Positions 1-12,367 of a DNA stretch of 64,000 nt are shown piece after piece. The notes beneath the pieces are model-generated. The model saw only the letters and a list, made by a program, of their open reading frames with translations. It was not told the DNA's origin and did no database searches. Within the stretch, counting starts at the first letter, position 1; each line of letters begins with the position of its first letter. The position numbers and the translations under genes are program-made. The DNA comes from Streptomyces sp. NBC_01465 (GTDB taxonomy: Bacteria > Actinomycetota > Actinomycetes > Streptomycetales > Streptomycetaceae): assembly GCF_036227325.1 (NCBI RefSeq), contig NZ_CP109467.1, positions 62,001-126,000 on the forward strand, read 5' to 3'.

Positions 1-195
1 GTCCCAGAGGGCTTCGGGCGACGACACGCCTCCCGGGTAGCGGCAGGCCATGGAGACGACCGCGATCGGCTCGCCGCGGCCGGCCTTCAGCGCGTCGTTC
101 TCCTGGCGGAGGCGGTCGCGCTCCTCCAGCAGCGTGCGCAGCGCACGCTGGACCCGGTCCGCGCCGTCCGGCGTGCGGTCGGCGGAGTTGGTCAT
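1..195 (-). CDS. Modular type I polyketide synthase, N-terminal fragment (extension module 3)
   Basis: Only the first 65 codons are in the window; the gene runs off the left edge. The start is the ATG at 195-193, five bases after the stop of the upstream PKS gene, so the two are almost certainly co-transcribed. Residues about 14-39 form a charged helical stretch ([17 protein letters not shown]) of the kind used as an N-terminal docking coiled coil in PKS subunits. A beta-ketoacyl synthase domain then begins at [16 protein letters not shown], the canonical KS entry motif. The protein should accept the chain from the fully reducing module encoded next to it. Whether it is the last PKS module, and which AT and reductive domains it has, cannot be seen. 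Confidence 0.9.
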   Translation of the reverse strand, partial: MTNSADRTPDGADRVQRALRTLLEERDRLRQENDALKAGRGEPIAVVSMACRYPGGVSSPEALWD

Positions 196-200
196 GTCGC

Positions 201-3200
201 TCACAGCTTCTCCTCCAGAGCCAGGTCGACCAGTGCTTCCAGGTCCATGTCCGAGAGTTCGTCCGCATCGGTGGCCGCGTCCGCCGCTTGTACGTCGCCG
301 GTTCCCGGGGCCTGTTCGGCGGCGCAGGCCAGGACCAGTTCCAGGAGTCCCGCGCCGCGCAGGCTGTCGACCGAGACGGTGCGCAGCGCTTCGCGGATCT
401 GCGCGTCCTCGATGTCCTCGGCCGTGTCGGGATCCGGTGCCGGACCCAGCAGCCCGTAGAGGTGCTCCCCCAGCTCGCGTGAGGTCGGGTAGCTGAAGAC
501 GAGGGTGGACGGCAGGCGCAGTCCGGTGGATGCGGCCAGGCGGTTGCAGAGTTCGACCGCGGTCAGCGAGTCGAGTCCGAGCTGCGTGAACGCCTGGTCG
601 ACGTCGACGCCCGCACCGGACGCGTGGCCGAGCACCACGGCGACCTGTTCGCGCACCCAGTCCAGTACGGCGGTGCGCGCCTCGTCCGCGGGCAGTCCGG
701 CCAGCCGGGCGGACAGTCCGCCGCCCGAGCCGCTGTCCTTGGCGGTGTTCGACCTGTTCCTGCGCGGCCTGCCGCCTTCGACGAGGACGCGCAGGAGCGG
801 CGGCAGTTCGTCACCGGACTTGTTGCGCAGCCCTGCGACGTCGACGCGGGCGGGTACGAGGACCGCCTTGTCGCTCGCGCACGCCGCATCGAAGAGGGCG
901 AGTGCCTCGGGTGTCGGCATCGCGGCGATGCCCATCCGGCGCAGCCGGGACAGGTCTGCCTGGTCCAGTTCCCCGGTCATGCCGCTGCTCTCCTCCCACC
1001 AGCCCCAGCAGAGCGAGGAGCCGACCAGTCCGGACGCCCTGCGCTGGGCCGCCAGACCGTCCAGGAAGGCATTCGCCGCCGCGTAGTTGGCCTGGCCCCC
1101 GTTGCCGAGGGTGCCCGCGAGGGCGGAGAACTGGACGAACGCCGACAGGGTGTGGTCCCGGGTCAGTTCGTGCAGGGTGACCGCGCCGCCGACCTTCGCG
1201 CGAAGGACGTGGTCGATGCTCTGCGGGGTCAGCGATTCGACGGTGCCGTCCGCGAGGACCCCCGCCGCGTGCACGACGGCGGTCAGCGGGTAGCGGCCGG
1301 GCAGGTCCGCGAGCAGGTCCGTGACGGCGGCCCGGTCGGCGACGTCGCACGCCACGACCCGTACCACCGCGCCCGCGCTCTCCAGGTCCGCGACCAGCTC
1401 GGGCACGCCGTCGGCCGCCGGTCCGCGACGGCTCGCCAGCAGCAGGCTCCGTACGCCGTGTTCGGCGACGAGGTGCCGTGCCACGAGGGAGCCCACTCCC
1501 CCGGTGCCGCCGGTGACGAGGACGGTGCCGCCGCCGAAGCCGTCGCCCACCTCGAGGACGAGCTTGCCGATGTGGCGGCCCTGGCTCATCTCGCGGAACG
1601 TACGGCGCGCGTCGCGGATGCTGCGCAGCGAGACCGGGTTGAGCTGGACCCGTCCGTCGGCGAACAGTTCCATGACGGCCCGGAACATCTCGTGGATCGC
1701 GTCAGGCCCGGCTTCGTAGAGGTCGAAGGCCTCGTACGCGACTCCGGGGTGGCCGGCCGCCACCTCGTGGGGATCGCGGATGTCCGTCTTCCCCATCTCG
1801 ACGAAGTGTCCTCCGTCGGGCAGCAGGGTCAGCGAGGCGTCGACGAACTTGTGGGCAAGGGAGTTGAGTACGACGTCCACGCCTCGTCCGCCGGAGGAGT
1901 GGAGGAACTTCTCGGCGAACTCCAGGTCGCGTGAGGACGCCAGGTGCGTCTCGTCCAGTCCCAGGCCCTGCAGTACGGGCCACTTGGCCGGGCTCGCGGT
2001 CGCGTAGATCTCGGCGCCGATGTGCTGGGCCAGCTGGACCGCGGCCATGCCGACGCCGCCCGCCGCGGCATGGATGAGGATCCGCTGGCCCTTCCGGAGG
2101 TTCGCGACGCGGAAGAGCCCGTGGTAGGCGGTGAGGAAGGTGCACGGCACGGACGCCGCTTCGGCGAAGGACCACCCGTCGGGTATCGGCACGAGCATGC
2201 GGTGGTCCGCCACGGCCGTACGACCGAAGGCGCCGGTGAAGACGCCGGTCACCCGGTCTCCCGGGGACAGCCGGGTCACGTCGTCCGCCACCTCCAGCAC
2301 GACTCCGGCGCCCTCGCTGCCGAGCCCCGCGTCGATGGCCGTACGGTCCACGAGCCCCAACGCGATGGTGATGTCACGGAAGTTGAGCCCTGCGGCCTGG
2401 ACGGCGATACGGACCTGCCCGCTCGTCAGGGGTGCTTCCACCTCGGGGCAGGGAACCCAGGTGAGGTTCTCCAGAGTGCCCTTGCTCGGGATGCCGAGTC
2501 GGTGGGCTCCAGCCGGCGGCTCCTCGATCCGGTGATCACCTGTCGAGGCGGGCGCAAGGCGGGGTACGCGCAACTCTCCTGCGCGCAGCGCCAGTTGGAC
2601 CTCGTCGAGGTCGAGGACGTCCGGGATTCGCGCCCAGGACGCCGCTTCTTCGTCGATGTCCACGAGCCGGAACCTGCCGGGGTGCTCGGTCTGGGCCGAG
2701 CGGACCAGGCCCCACACGGACGCACCCGCGAGGCTCTCGACGCGCTCACCGGCACCGGTGTCGACGGCCAGGCGGGTGACCACCACCAGCGTGGACGCGG
2801 CGAGGGCCTCCTCGGCGAGGAACTGCTGGATCCAGTCCAGGACACGCTTGTCGGTGTCGCCGACCGCGGTGAGCAGATCGGGTCCGGCTGCGGCGAAGTC
2901 GTCCAGGCACAGGACGACTTGCCCGGGCGCGTCTCCCGCGAGGACCTCGTCCATGGACGCGTAGAACACGGCACGCCCGTCGCCTGCCGCGGAGAGGCGG
3001 GAGGCCAGACCGTCCTTCGTGCCGAGGACACCCCAGCGGTCGCTGCCGGTCTCCTGCTGCTGCTCCTGCACCGGCCGCCACTGCACCTCGTACAGCGACT
3101 GCTCCTGTCCGCCGCGCGCCGAGCGCACCTGCTCGGCGCCGGCGGGCCGGAACGCCAGCGCCCCGACGTGAGCGATCTGCCGGCCGTGGTCGTCGGCGAC

Positions 3201-6200
3201 CACCAGCGAAATGGTGTCCTCGCCTGCCGGGGAGAGCCTGACCTTCACGGTCGTACCGCACTGCCCTGTGAGCTCCGCGCCGGACCACGAGAAGGGCATC
3301 CGCCCCTGTTCGCCCGTCACTTCGATGACGCCACCGACGATCGCGGCGTGCAGGACGGTGTCCAGCAGCGCCGGATGCAGTGCGAAGGCGCCGTCGGCCG
3401 GGCCCTCGGCGGTGTCCGGAAGTGTGGCGAGGGCGAAGAGGTCGTCGCCGCGGCGCCAGACCTCGCGCAGCCCGCGGAACGCGGGCCCGTAGTCGAAGCC
3501 CGCGTCGGCGAAGGAGTCGTAGAGGCCCTCGAAGGCAAGCTGCCGGGCTCCGGGCGGGGGCCAGGCGGCGAGGGAGCGTGTGTCCTCCGCGTGGGCGGGC
3601 GCAGGTGTGCCCGGCGCCAGATTGCCCATCGCGTGCCGGGTCCAGCCGCCCGCCGCCGGGGTGTCGTCGGCGAGACGTGAGTAGACGTCCAGCGAGCGGC
3701 GTCCTGTCTCGTCCTCCGCTCCGACGACGATGCGTATCTGCACGTCTCCCATGTCGGGGATGATCAGGGGGACTTCGAGGGTGAGTTCCTCGACCGTGCC
3801 GCACCCGACGTACTCGCCCACCGACAGCGCCAGGTCCAGGTGGGCCGTTGCCGGTACGACGACCGCACCGAACACGGCGTGGTCGGCCAGCCAGCCGTGG
3901 GTCCGCAGGGACCACCGGTCGGTGAACACCACTTCGTCGGTGCCGGGGTGGTCCACCACGGCGCCGAGCAGCGGGTGCTCGGCGGCGGACAGACCGGCGG
4001 AGGCGACGTCGGCCGACTGCGTCCCGGCCAGGAAGTCCAGCCAGTACCGCTGGTGCTGGAAGGCGTACGTCGGCAGGTCCACCCTGCGGCGCGTCCCGAA
4101 CAGGTCGTCCCAGTTCACGGTCGCGCCGTGGACGTGCAGCCCGGCCAGCGCGCCGATCAGCGCCTGGGAACCTCCGCGGTCCCGGCGTGCCGCCGACAGG
4201 ACCACCGTGTCGTGGACACCCTCGCCGGCGAAGGCCTCCTGGGTGATGCTCGTGAGTGTCGCGCCCGGGCCCACCTCGAGAAAGACCTTCGCGCCGGCCG
4301 CACGGGCGCACTCCACCGCGTCATAGAAGCGGACGGGTTCGCGGACGTGATTCACCCAGTACGCGACGGACGTCAGTTCCTGGAGCGTGACCTCGCGGCC
4401 CAGCCTGGTCGAGACGATCGGGATCGACAGCTCGCCCGTGGCGAACTCCCCGAGCGATTGGGCGAATTCGTCCAGGATCGGGTCCATGAGCGGCGAGTGG
4501 AACGCGTTGTCCACCGCGAGGAGCTTCGCGGAGGTGCCGTCGGCGACGAGCCGGTCGCGGAGCGCGTGGACCTGCTCGCGCAGGCCCGAGACGACGACCG
4601 ACTCGGGTCCGTTGACGGCGGCGACGGAGACGCGGTCGTACGCGCCGAGCAGTGTGCCGATCCGGGCTTCCGAGGCGCGTACGGCCAGCATGGCGCCGGG
4701 CTCGGTGACGGTCTGCATGGTGCGTCCGCGTGCGGCCACGAGCCTGGTCGCGGTGGGGAGGTCGAAGACTCCGGACACATGGGCGGCCGCGATCTCGCCG
4801 ACGGAGTGGCCGATCAGGTGGTCGGGGAGCGGGCAGTACTGCGCGAGGAGTCGGTACAGGCTGACCTGGAGGGTGAAGAGTGCCGGCTGTGCGATGTCCG
4901 TACGCTCGCGGTCCGCGGGTTCGTCGGCGAGGAGCAGGGGCTTGAGCGCGAAGGGGAGGTGCGCGTCGAAGTGTGCGCAGATCTCGTCGAGGCTCTGCGC
5001 GAAGACGGGGAAGGTGTCGTACAACTGCCGTGCCGCACCCGCCCATTGGGTGCCCTGGCCCGGGAACATGAAGACGGATCCACCCGACTCCCCGGCGACA
5101 CCGCGTATCACTGCGGCGGTCTCCGCGCCGTCGCCCAGCGCCGTCAGGGCGCTCAGCAGTTCCTCGCGGTCGTGGCCGATGACGACCGCCCGGTGCTCGA
5201 AGCGCGTCCGGCTCGACAGCAGCGACCAGCCGGCATCGGCGATGCCCAGATCCGGGTCGGCGGCGGCGAAGTCGCGCAGCTTGCGCGCCTGCTCCCGCAG
5301 CGCCTGCTCCGAGCGCGCCGAGAGCACCCAGGGCACGAACTGACCTCCGCAGTACGGGAGTTCCTCCTCGTCGTCCGGCTCCGGATCCCGGTCCAGCGCC
5401 TGCTCGAGGATCACGTGCGCGTTGGTGCCGCTGACCCCGAAGGCGGACACGCCCGCCCTCCGCGGCCGGCCCTCTGCCGTGGTCCAGTCCCGGGCCTCGG
5501 TGAGCAGCTCCACCGCGCCCGCGGTCCAGTCGACGTGGGTCGACGGACGGTCCACGTGCAGCGTCTTCGGCAGTATCCCGTGCTGCATCGCCATGACCAT
5601 CTTGATGATGCCGCCGACGCCCGCGGCCGCCTGCGTGTGGCCGGTGTTGGACTTCAACGACCCGAGCCAGAGGGGGTTTTGGCCGTCACGGCCCTGCCCG
5701 TAGGTGGCCAGCAGTGCGCCGGCTTCGATGGGGTCGCCGAGCGTCGTGCCGGTCCCGTGCGCCTCGACCGCGTCGACTTCGCCCGCCTGCAGCCGGGCGT
5801 TCGCCAACGCAGCGCGGATGACGCGCTGTTGGGCCGGTCCGCTGGGTGCGGTGAGTCCGTTGGACGCCCCGTCCTGGTTGATCGCCGAGCCCCGGATCAC
5901 CGCCCAGATCCGGCGCCCGTTGCGCCGCGCGTCGGAGAGGCGCTCCAGGACGAGCATGCCGACGCCCTCGGCGAAGCCGGTGCCGTCGGCCGCGTCCGCG
6001 AACGCCTTGCACCGGCCGTCCTTCGACAGGCCGCGCTGGCGCGACATCTCCCGGTACACCTGCGGCATCCCCACAACGGTGACGCCACCGGCCAGGGCGA
6101 GCCCGCACTCTCCCTGCCTCAGCGACTGCACCGCCTGGTGCACCGCCACGAGCGAAGACGAGCACGCGGTGTCGGTCGACAGCGCCGGGCCCTCCAGACC

Positions 6201-6782
6201 GAGCGCGTATGAGACGCGCCCGGACGCCACGCTCAGGAGGGAGCCGGTCTGCGCGTAGCCGGAGATGGCCTCGGGGGTGGAGAAGTGGTTCCCGTATCCG
6301 AAGTACGCGAGACCGGCGAACATGCCGGTGTTGCTGCCGCGCAGGGTCTCCGGGTCGATGCCGGCCCGCTCGACGGACTCCCACGAGGTCTCCAGGAGCA
6401 GCCGCTGCTGCGGGTCGGCGGAGAGCGCCTCACGCGGGTTGATCCCGAAGAAGTCGGCGTCGAAGTCGCCCGCGTCGTAGAGGAATCCGCCCTTGCGCGT
6501 GTAGCAGGTGTCGGGCCGCTCCGAGTCGGGGTCGTACAACTTCTCCAGGTCCCAGTTGCGGTCGTCGGGGAAGTCCGACACGGCGTCCGTGCCCGCCCGT
6601 ACCAGCTCCCACAGGTCCTCCGGAGACGTCACCCCGCCGGGGAACCGGCAGGCGACACCCACGATCGCGATGGGCTCCGCGGCGGCGTCCGTCAGCTCCT
6701 GCAGCCGCTTGCGTGTCTCGATCAGCTCGATCGACGTCCGCTTGAGGTACTCGAGAACCTCGGCGTTGTTGTCGTCTGTCAT
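201..6782 (-). CDS. Type I PKS, fully reducing extension module: KS-AT(malonyl)-DH-ER-KR-ACP
   Basis: A 2193-residue single-module PKS. A docking helix (1-33) leads into KS (about 36-460) with active-site Cys207 in DTACSSS and His in EAHGTGT and NTGH. AT (about 569-875) has GHSVGE near residue 658 and NAFH in place of HAFH, which predicts malonyl-CoA. DH (about 932 on) keeps [10 protein letters not shown] near 964 and the second catalytic Asp in [12 protein letters not shown] (about 1434-1740) has the NADPH loop [13 protein letters not shown] (from about 1751) has GGTGGVG, a catalytic Ser and [12 protein letters not shown] stands where B-type KRs have LDD. ACP carries [11 protein letters not shown] near 2069, followed by an acidic C-terminal docking tail. 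All reductive domains look intact, so a fully saturated two-carbon unit is expected. The ATG at 6782 follows GGGGAGAACG and lies 9 bases after the preceding stop. Confidence 0.96.
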   Translation of the reverse strand: MTDDNNAEVLEYLKRTSIELIETRKRLQELTDAAAEPIAIVGVACRFPGGVTSPEDLWELVRAGTDAVSDFPDDRNWDLEKLYDPDSERPDTCYTRKGGFLYDAGDFDADFFGINPREALSADPQQRLLLETSWESVERAGIDPETLRGSNTGMFAGLAYFGYGNHFSTPEAISGYAQTGSLLSVASGRVSYALGLEGPALSTDTACSSSLVAVHQAVQSLRQGECGLALAGGVTVVGMPQVYREMSRQRGLSKDGRCKAFADAADGTGFAEGVGMLVLERLSDARRNGRRIWAVIRGSAINQDGASNGLTAPSGPAQQRVIRAALANARLQAGEVDAVEAHGTGTTLGDPIEAGALLATYGQGRDGQNPLWLGSLKSNTGHTQAAAGVGGIIKMVMAMQHGILPKTLHVDRPSTHVDWTAGAVELLTEARDWTTAEGRPRRAGVSAFGVSGTNAHVILEQALDRDPEPDDEEELPYCGGQFVPWVLSARSEQALREQARKLRDFAAADPDLGIADAGWSLLSSRTRFEHRAVVIGHDREELLSALTALGDGAETAAVIRGVAGESGGSVFMFPGQGTQWAGAARQLYDTFPVFAQSLDEICAHFDAHLPFALKPLLLADEPADRERTDIAQPALFTLQVSLYRLLAQYCPLPDHLIGHSVGEIAAAHVSGVFDLPTATRLVAARGRTMQTVTEPGAMLAVRASEARIGTLLGAYDRVSVAAVNGPESVVVSGLREQVHALRDRLVADGTSAKLLAVDNAFHSPLMDPILDEFAQSLGEFATGELSIPIVSTRLGREVTLQELTSVAYWVNHVREPVRFYDAVECARAAGAKVFLEVGPGATLTSITQEAFAGEGVHDTVVLSAARRDRGGSQALIGALAGLHVHGATVNWDDLFGTRRRVDLPTYAFQHQRYWLDFLAGTQSADVASAGLSAAEHPLLGAVVDHPGTDEVVFTDRWSLRTHGWLADHAVFGAVVVPATAHLDLALSVGEYVGCGTVEELTLEVPLIIPDMGDVQIRIVVGAEDETGRRSLDVYSRLADDTPAAGGWTRHAMGNLAPGTPAPAHAEDTRSLAAWPPPGARQLAFEGLYDSFADAGFDYGPAFRGLREVWRRGDDLFALATLPDTAEGPADGAFALHPALLDTVLHAAIVGGVIEVTGEQGRMPFSWSGAELTGQCGTTVKVRLSPAGEDTISLVVADDHGRQIAHVGALAFRPAGAEQVRSARGGQEQSLYEVQWRPVQEQQQETGSDRWGVLGTKDGLASRLSAAGDGRAVFYASMDEVLAGDAPGQVVLCLDDFAAAGPDLLTAVGDTDKRVLDWIQQFLAEEALAASTLVVVTRLAVDTGAGERVESLAGASVWGLVRSAQTEHPGRFRLVDIDEEAASWARIPDVLDLDEVQLALRAGELRVPRLAPASTGDHRIEEPPAGAHRLGIPSKGTLENLTWVPCPEVEAPLTSGQVRIAVQAAGLNFRDITIALGLVDRTAIDAGLGSEGAGVVLEVADDVTRLSPGDRVTGVFTGAFGRTAVADHRMLVPIPDGWSFAEAASVPCTFLTAYHGLFRVANLRKGQRILIHAAAGGVGMAAVQLAQHIGAEIYATASPAKWPVLQGLGLDETHLASSRDLEFAEKFLHSSGGRGVDVVLNSLAHKFVDASLTLLPDGGHFVEMGKTDIRDPHEVAAGHPGVAYEAFDLYEAGPDAIHEMFRAVMELFADGRVQLNPVSLRSIRDARRTFREMSQGRHIGKLVLEVGDGFGGGTVLVTGGTGGVGSLVARHLVAEHGVRSLLLASRRGPAADGVPELVADLESAGAVVRVVACDVADRAAVTDLLADLPGRYPLTAVVHAAGVLADGTVESLTPQSIDHVLRAKVGGAVTLHELTRDHTLSAFVQFSALAGTLGNGGQANYAAANAFLDGLAAQRRASGLVGSSLCWGWWEESSGMTGELDQADLSRLRRMGIAAMPTPEALALFDAACASDKAVLVPARVDVAGLRNKSGDELPPLLRVLVEGGRPRRNRSNTAKDSGSGGGLSARLAGLPADEARTAVLDWVREQVAVVLGHASGAGVDVDQAFTQLGLDSLTAVELCNRLAASTGLRLPSTLVFSYPTSRELGEHLYGLLGPAPDPDTAEDIEDAQIREALRTVSVDSLRGAGLLELVLACAAEQAPGTGDVQAADAATDADELSDMDLEALVDLALEEKL

Positions 6783-6791
6783 CGTTCTCCC

Positions 6792-9700
6792 CTAGCCGAG
6801 CTCTTTGTCCAGCAGCGCGAGAAGGTCTCCCGCTGAGGCCGAACTGATCTGGTCGGCGAGACCGGTCGCCGATCCTGCGCTCGCCATGGAGCGGACCCGG
6901 CCCTGCAGCTCGCCGAGGAGCGTGGAGATGGTGGCCCGGTCCTCTTCCGCGAGCGTGCGGAACTCGTCCTCGAGCTGGGCGCCGAGTCCTTCGATCTCCT
7001 TGACCAGGTGATCGGCCGGGGACTCCGGTCCTGCATCCGATTCGGGGGCGATGGCCGCACCCAGGAACTGGGCGAGCGCGGCCGGGTTCGGGTGGTCGAA
7101 GACGAGCGTGGCGGGCAGCTTCAGGCCGGTCACCGCAGACAGCTTGTTGCGCAGTTCGAGTGCGGTGAGCGAATCGATCCCGAGCTTCTTGAACGTCTCG
7201 GCGGGACCGACCCGGCCGGTGTCGGAATGACCGAGAACGAGCGCGGTCTGTGTCCGTACGGCATCGAGCAGTGCGGCCTGCGCCTCCGCCGGCGGCAGCG
7301 AGCGCAGTTGCTGCGACAGTGCGATCCCGGTGGGCTCGGGGCTTGCCGGGCCGGCGGGTGTGCCGGCCAGTGCCCGCAGGAGCGGCGAGGCCAGCTGGCC
7401 GGACTGGGGCGTGCCCAGTGCCGAGAGATTCAGTCGTACCGGCACCAGCACCGAAGCGTCTGCCGAGAGCGCCGTGTCGAAGAGCGCGAGTCCCTCCGGC
7501 GTCGACAGTGGCTGCACGCCCTGCCGTTGCATGCGTACGACGTCCGCTTCGACCAGGTCCGCGCTCATCTCGCTGCGCTCCGCCCAGAAGCCCCAGCACA
7601 ACGCGGTGGCGGCCAGTCCCTGCGCCCTGCGGACTTCCGCGAGGCCGTTGAGGAACGCGTTGCCCGCCGCGTAGTTGGCCTGCCCCGCCGTGCCGAGCAC
7701 GCTGGCGATCGAGGAGAACAGTACGAACGCGGACAGGTCCAGGTCCCTGGTCAGCTCGTGGAGGTGCCAGGCGCCGCGTACCTTCGGCGCGAGGACCGCG
7801 TCGAGACGGTCCTCGGTCATGGCCTCGACCACTCCGTCGTCCAGCGCGCCCGCGCAGTGGACGACCGCGGTCAGAGGATGTTCGGACGGCACTGCGGAGA
7901 TCACCTTGGCGACGGCCTCACGATCGGTGACGTCGCAGGCCACGATCTCGACCTGGGCTCCGGCGCCTGTCAGTTCCTCCCGGAGTGCGGCCGCCGCCGG
8001 GGCCGCAGGACCGCGCCTGCTGGTCAGCACCAGACTGCGCACGCCGTGCTGCTCGACGAGGTGGCGGGCCAGCAGGGCACCCAGGCCGCTGGTGCCGCCG
8101 GTGATCAGCACCGAACCCGAGCCGAGGTCGGGGACGGCGGATGCGCCTGGGGCGTGGGCCAGTTGAGGTGTGGTCACATTGCCGGCCCGGATCTTGAGCT
8201 GGGCCTCGCCGGATTCGGCCGCCGCCGGGACGAGCGCCCGGGAACCCGGCCGGTCGTCCGTGTCCACGAGCGTGAAGCGGCCCGGGTTCTCCGTCTGCGC
8301 TGTACGTACGAATCCCCAGACGGCGGCTGCCGCGGGATCGGTCCGGGTCACCTGGTCGTCGTGGAACGCGTCCTGCGTCACGAAGACCAGGCGCGAGCCG
8401 GAGAACCGGTCGTCGGCGAGCCAGTCCCGCGTCCACCGCAGAACACGGTGGAGGGTGCGCTCGACTGCGGCCGGAGTGTCGGCGTCGTCCGTGCGGTCGA
8501 CGGCGGCGATGACAACCGGGGGTATCTGCCCACTGGAGGAGGCCAGTTGACCGAGATCGGCGTAGACATTCTCGACCTGCAGGTCGGATCCTCCCAGCAT
8601 CGCGTACCGGCCCGAAGTGTGCGCGGGGGGCGAAGCGAGGGGCACCCAGTCCACCTGGAACAGCGAGTCCTGGTGGTCGAAGCTCAGCTCGTTCAGTTTC
8701 GCGACGTCCGCGGGCCGCAGGCTCAGCGACGCGATGCCGCCGACCGGCGCTCCGTCCTGGTCCGCGAGGGTCACGGACAGTGTGTTCTCACCGGCGGGGG
8801 CGAGCCGGACGCGTAGCGCGCTCGGCCGATCGGAGGGGAGACGAAGGCCCTTGCAGCTCTGCGGCAGCCAGCCTTCGGGCCGGGAGTTGTCGACGAACTG
8901 CCCCAGGCCCACGGGGAGCAGCGCTGCGTGGAGCAGCGCCGGGTGGACACGGAACCGGCCCTGGTCCGCGCCGTCGGGCGCGGGCAGCTCCACCTCGGCG
9001 TACAGGGTGTCTCCCTTGCGCCACACGTCCTTCAGTCCGCGCAGCAGGGGCCCATGGTTGATGCCGAGGGCGGACAGTCTGGCGTACTCGTCCTCGAAGG
9101 GCACGGCGGTCGCGCCCGCGGGGGGCCACGAGGCGAGGCTTTCGTCCGCCGGGGTGACTCCGTCTCCGGATCCGAGGACTCCGACGGCGTTGCGGGTCCA
9201 CTCGGACGCGCCGTCGCCCCGCGAGTGCACGCTGACCGTGCGCTTGCCGTCGACCACGACGCGGAACTCGCGATCGGCCGTCCGGGACAGCACCAGGGGT
9301 GTTTCCAGGGTGAGTTCGTCGACGGTGTCGCACCCCGCCTTGTGCGCCGCCCAGGCCGCCAGCTCCGCCAGCACCGTTGCCGGTACGAGGACGGCGCCGT
9401 GGACGACATGGTCGGCGAGCCACGGGTGGCGCTCCAGCGAGAGGCGTCCGCTGCCCACCACTCCCCCGTGTCCGGCCTCGTCGTCGCCGGGCAGGTCGAT
9501 CACGGCATCGAGCAGCGGGTGGTCGGAGGTGCTCGATGCGGTGGTCTCGCCGGGGGTGTTCAGCCAGTAGCGCTGACGCTGGAAGGCGTACGTGGGCAGC
9601 TCGACCGGCCGGTCGTCCCCGCCCGGGAACGCCGCCTCCCACGTCACGTCGACGCCCGCCACGAAGGCCTCGGCCGCCGACCGGTAGAGCCGCGCGAAGC

Positions 9701-12326
9701 CGCCCTCGTCGCGGCGCAGCGAACCCACCACGAATCCGGTGGCACCCGGGACGGTCTCGAACAGTTCCTGGATGTTCATGACGAGGAGAGGGTGCGGGCT
9801 GAGCTCGACGACCGCGCTGTTGCGCTCCTGTTCGATCAGACTCCCCATGGCGGCCGAGAACTGGACCGGCCGGCGCAGATTGCGGTACCAGTACGCCGTG
9901 TCGAGCTCCATGGGGTCGATCAGCCCGCCGGTCACCGTCGAGTAGATCGTCACCGGCGAGGGCATGGGGGTGATCCGGCCCAGCTCCTCCTGGAGCTGGT
10001 GCTCGAACCGGTCCATCAGCGGCGAGTGCCCGGGAACGCTGGACTTGATCAGCCGTGCGCGGGCGCCTTCCGCCTGGCAGACCGCGACCAGTTCCTCGAC
10101 CGCCTCGGTCTCACCCGACACGGTGGTGGAGTTCGGTCCGTTCACGGCGGCGATCCCGATCCGGGACTTCCACCGTTCAAGAAGTTCTTGTACGCGGTGT
10201 TCGGGCAGCAGAATCCCGGCCATGGTGCCCTGCCCGGTGACCGTGGCCAGGAGCCGGGACCGCAGGGCCACGATCTTGGCCGCGTCATCCAGCGTCAGCG
10301 CGCCCGCGACGTAGGCAGCGGCGATCTCGCCCTGGGAGTGGCCGATCACCACATCGGGTGTCACGCCCAGCGAGCGCCACACCTTCGCGAGCGCCGCCAT
10401 CACGGCGAACAACACCGGCTGTACGACGTCGATGTCCTCCAGGTCCGCCGCTTCGGGTCCGCCGCACACCGTGTCGATCAACGACCAGGACACCCAGGGC
10501 TCCAACGCCTGCGCACACGCGCGCAGTTCGTCGGCGAATACCGGGGAGGTCTCCCAGAGTTCCCGGCCCATGGCGACCCACTGCGCTCCCTGGCCGGGGA
10601 AGACGAACACCGTCCTGCCCACCGGCTTCGCGACTCCGGACACCACGCCGGCAGGTGCGGGTTCGTCACCCGCGGCCACGGCGTCCAGGGCTGCGAGCAG
10701 TGCGTCCCGGTCGGCGCCGATCACCACGTGGCGGTGCTCGAACAGCGACCGCGTCTTCACCAGCGCACGGCCGACGCCCGCGACCGGGAGGCCGGGGTCG
10801 GCGGCCACGGTGTCCCGCAGGCTCAGCACCTGCGCCCGCAGCGCCTGCTCCGTACGCGCCGACAGCACCCACGGCACGGAATTGCCCCCGCGGTAGGGGA
10901 GTTCTTCGCCAGTGTCGTGCACCGGCGTCTCCTCGTCGGGTGCCTGCTCGAGGATCAGGTGCGCGTTGGTTCCGCTGATGCCGAAGGACGACACGCCCGC
11001 GCGCCGGGGCCGGCCCTCTACCGTGTTCCAGTCGCGGGCCTCTGTCAGTAGCTCGACCGCCCCGGCGGACCAGTCGACGTGGCTCGACGGCCGGTCCACG
11101 TGCAGCGTCCTGGGCAGCACCCCGTGCCGCATCGCCATGATCATCTTGATGATGCCGCCGACACCCGCGGCCGCCTGCGTATGACCGATGTTGGACTTCA
11201 ACGACCCCAGCCACAGCGGGTGTTGGGGGTCGCGGTCCTGACCGTAGGTGGCGAGCAGCGCCTCCGCCTCCATCGGGTCGCCCAGCTTGGTGCCGGTCCC
11301 GTGCGCCTCCACCGCGTCGACGTCGCCGACGGCAAGGCCGGCATCGGCCAGGGCTGCCCGTACGACCCGCTGCTGGGCCAGTCCGTTCGGCGCGGTCAGT
11401 CCGTTGGACGCCCCGTCCTGGTTGATCGCCGAGCCGCGGATCACCGCCCAGACGCGGTGCCCGTTGCGCCGTGCGTCCGAGAGCCGCTCCAGGACCAGGA
11501 CGCCCGCGCCCTCCGAGAAGCCGGTGCCGTCCGCCGCCTCCGCGAACGCCTTGCACCGGCCGTCCTCCGACAGGCCCCGCTGCCTTGCGAGTTCGACGAA
11601 CATCCCCGGAGTCGGCAGCGTCGACACCCCGCCGGCCAGTGCCAGCGTGCACTCGCCCGAGCGCAGGGACCGTACGGCTTGGTGGACGGCGACGAGCGAC
11701 GCCGAGCACGCGGTGTCGGTGGACACCGCCGGGCCCTCAAGGCCGAGTACGTACGCCACCCGGCCCGAGGCCACGCTGAGGTAGGTCCCGGTGAGCGAGA
11801 AGCCCTCCACCTCGCCGGCCGCCCCGCCACCCATGCGCGGGCCGTAGTCGACGCCGTAGAGCCCGGTGAAGACCCCGGTCGCCGAACCCCGCAGCGCGGC
11901 CGGGTCGATGCCCGCCCGCTCAAGTGCCTCCCACGACGTCTCCAGCATCAACCGCTGCTGGGGGTCCATGGCGAGGGCCTCGCGCGGGCTGATGCCGAAG
12001 AACGGTGCGTCGAACTCCGCGAGATCGGCCAGGAATCCGCCCGTGCGCGTGTACGTCTTTCCCTGCGCCTCGGGGTCCGGGTCGTACAGCCCCTCCAGGT
12101 CCCACCCGCGGTCCGCCGGAAAGTCGCCCATGGCGTCCACGCCGTCGGCCACGACGCCCCACAGCCCTTCGGGGGACGTCACCCCACCGGGGAAGCGACA
12201 TCCCACACCCACGACCGCGATGGGCTCGCGCGCTGACTCCTCCAGCTCGCGCACCCGCTCGCGCAGCTCCTGCGCGTCGCCGACGGCACGTCGCAAGTAC
12301 GACCGGAGCTTGTCGACTTCCTCCAC
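6792..12326 (-). CDS. Type I PKS extension module: KS-AT(atypical)-DH(suspect)-KR-ACP
   Basis: An 1844-residue PKS whose GTG start is preceded by AAGGAGG at good spacing. Docking helix (1-33); KS with TACSAS near residue 206; AT with GHSQGE near 661, IDVVQ upstream, and VPGH near 763 where methylmalonyl ATs have YASH and malonyl ATs HAFH, so the extender is not predictable and may be a less common alkylmalonyl-CoA. DH has the first motif ([10 protein letters not shown] near 973), but the second catalytic Asp, normally in HPALLDAAL, is replaced by His (HPALLHAAL near 1130), so dehydration may not occur. KR (about 1412 on) has GGTSGLG, an LDD motif (B-type), catalytic Ser and [12 protein letters not shown] has LGIDSLTAL near 1718. 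No ER is present. If the DH is dead, the module leaves a hydroxyl group that could later be oxidised or cyclised. It lies between the loading module and the fully reducing module. Confidence 0.95.
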   Translation of the reverse strand: MEEVDKLRSYLRRAVGDAQELRERVRELEESAREPIAVVGVGCRFPGGVTSPEGLWGVVADGVDAMGDFPADRGWDLEGLYDPDPEAQGKTYTRTGGFLADLAEFDAPFFGISPREALAMDPQQRLMLETSWEALERAGIDPAALRGSATGVFTGLYGVDYGPRMGGGAAGEVEGFSLTGTYLSVASGRVAYVLGLEGPAVSTDTACSASLVAVHQAVRSLRSGECTLALAGGVSTLPTPGMFVELARQRGLSEDGRCKAFAEAADGTGFSEGAGVLVLERLSDARRNGHRVWAVIRGSAINQDGASNGLTAPNGLAQQRVVRAALADAGLAVGDVDAVEAHGTGTKLGDPMEAEALLATYGQDRDPQHPLWLGSLKSNIGHTQAAAGVGGIIKMIMAMRHGVLPRTLHVDRPSSHVDWSAGAVELLTEARDWNTVEGRPRRAGVSSFGISGTNAHLILEQAPDEETPVHDTGEELPYRGGNSVPWVLSARTEQALRAQVLSLRDTVAADPGLPVAGVGRALVKTRSLFEHRHVVIGADRDALLAALDAVAAGDEPAPAGVVSGVAKPVGRTVFVFPGQGAQWVAMGRELWETSPVFADELRACAQALEPWVSWSLIDTVCGGPEAADLEDIDVVQPVLFAVMAALAKVWRSLGVTPDVVIGHSQGEIAAAYVAGALTLDDAAKIVALRSRLLATVTGQGTMAGILLPEHRVQELLERWKSRIGIAAVNGPNSTTVSGETEAVEELVAVCQAEGARARLIKSSVPGHSPLMDRFEHQLQEELGRITPMPSPVTIYSTVTGGLIDPMELDTAYWYRNLRRPVQFSAAMGSLIEQERNSAVVELSPHPLLVMNIQELFETVPGATGFVVGSLRRDEGGFARLYRSAAEAFVAGVDVTWEAAFPGGDDRPVELPTYAFQRQRYWLNTPGETTASSTSDHPLLDAVIDLPGDDEAGHGGVVGSGRLSLERHPWLADHVVHGAVLVPATVLAELAAWAAHKAGCDTVDELTLETPLVLSRTADREFRVVVDGKRTVSVHSRGDGASEWTRNAVGVLGSGDGVTPADESLASWPPAGATAVPFEDEYARLSALGINHGPLLRGLKDVWRKGDTLYAEVELPAPDGADQGRFRVHPALLHAALLPVGLGQFVDNSRPEGWLPQSCKGLRLPSDRPSALRVRLAPAGENTLSVTLADQDGAPVGGIASLSLRPADVAKLNELSFDHQDSLFQVDWVPLASPPAHTSGRYAMLGGSDLQVENVYADLGQLASSSGQIPPVVIAAVDRTDDADTPAAVERTLHRVLRWTRDWLADDRFSGSRLVFVTQDAFHDDQVTRTDPAAAAVWGFVRTAQTENPGRFTLVDTDDRPGSRALVPAAAESGEAQLKIRAGNVTTPQLAHAPGASAVPDLGSGSVLITGGTSGLGALLARHLVEQHGVRSLVLTSRRGPAAPAAAALREELTGAGAQVEIVACDVTDREAVAKVISAVPSEHPLTAVVHCAGALDDGVVEAMTEDRLDAVLAPKVRGAWHLHELTRDLDLSAFVLFSSIASVLGTAGQANYAAGNAFLNGLAEVRRAQGLAATALCWGFWAERSEMSADLVEADVVRMQRQGVQPLSTPEGLALFDTALSADASVLVPVRLNLSALGTPQSGQLASPLLRALAGTPAGPASPEPTGIALSQQLRSLPPAEAQAALLDAVRTQTALVLGHSDTGRVGPAETFKKLGIDSLTALELRNKLSAVTGLKLPATLVFDHPNPAALAQFLGAAIAPESDAGPESPADHLVKEIEGLGAQLEDEFRTLAEEDRATISTLLGELQGRVRSMASAGSATGLADQISSASAGDLLALLDKELG

Positions 12327-12367
12327 CAGGGGCCTCCTTCAACAGTTGCTTGGAAGAACGGGTGCGG

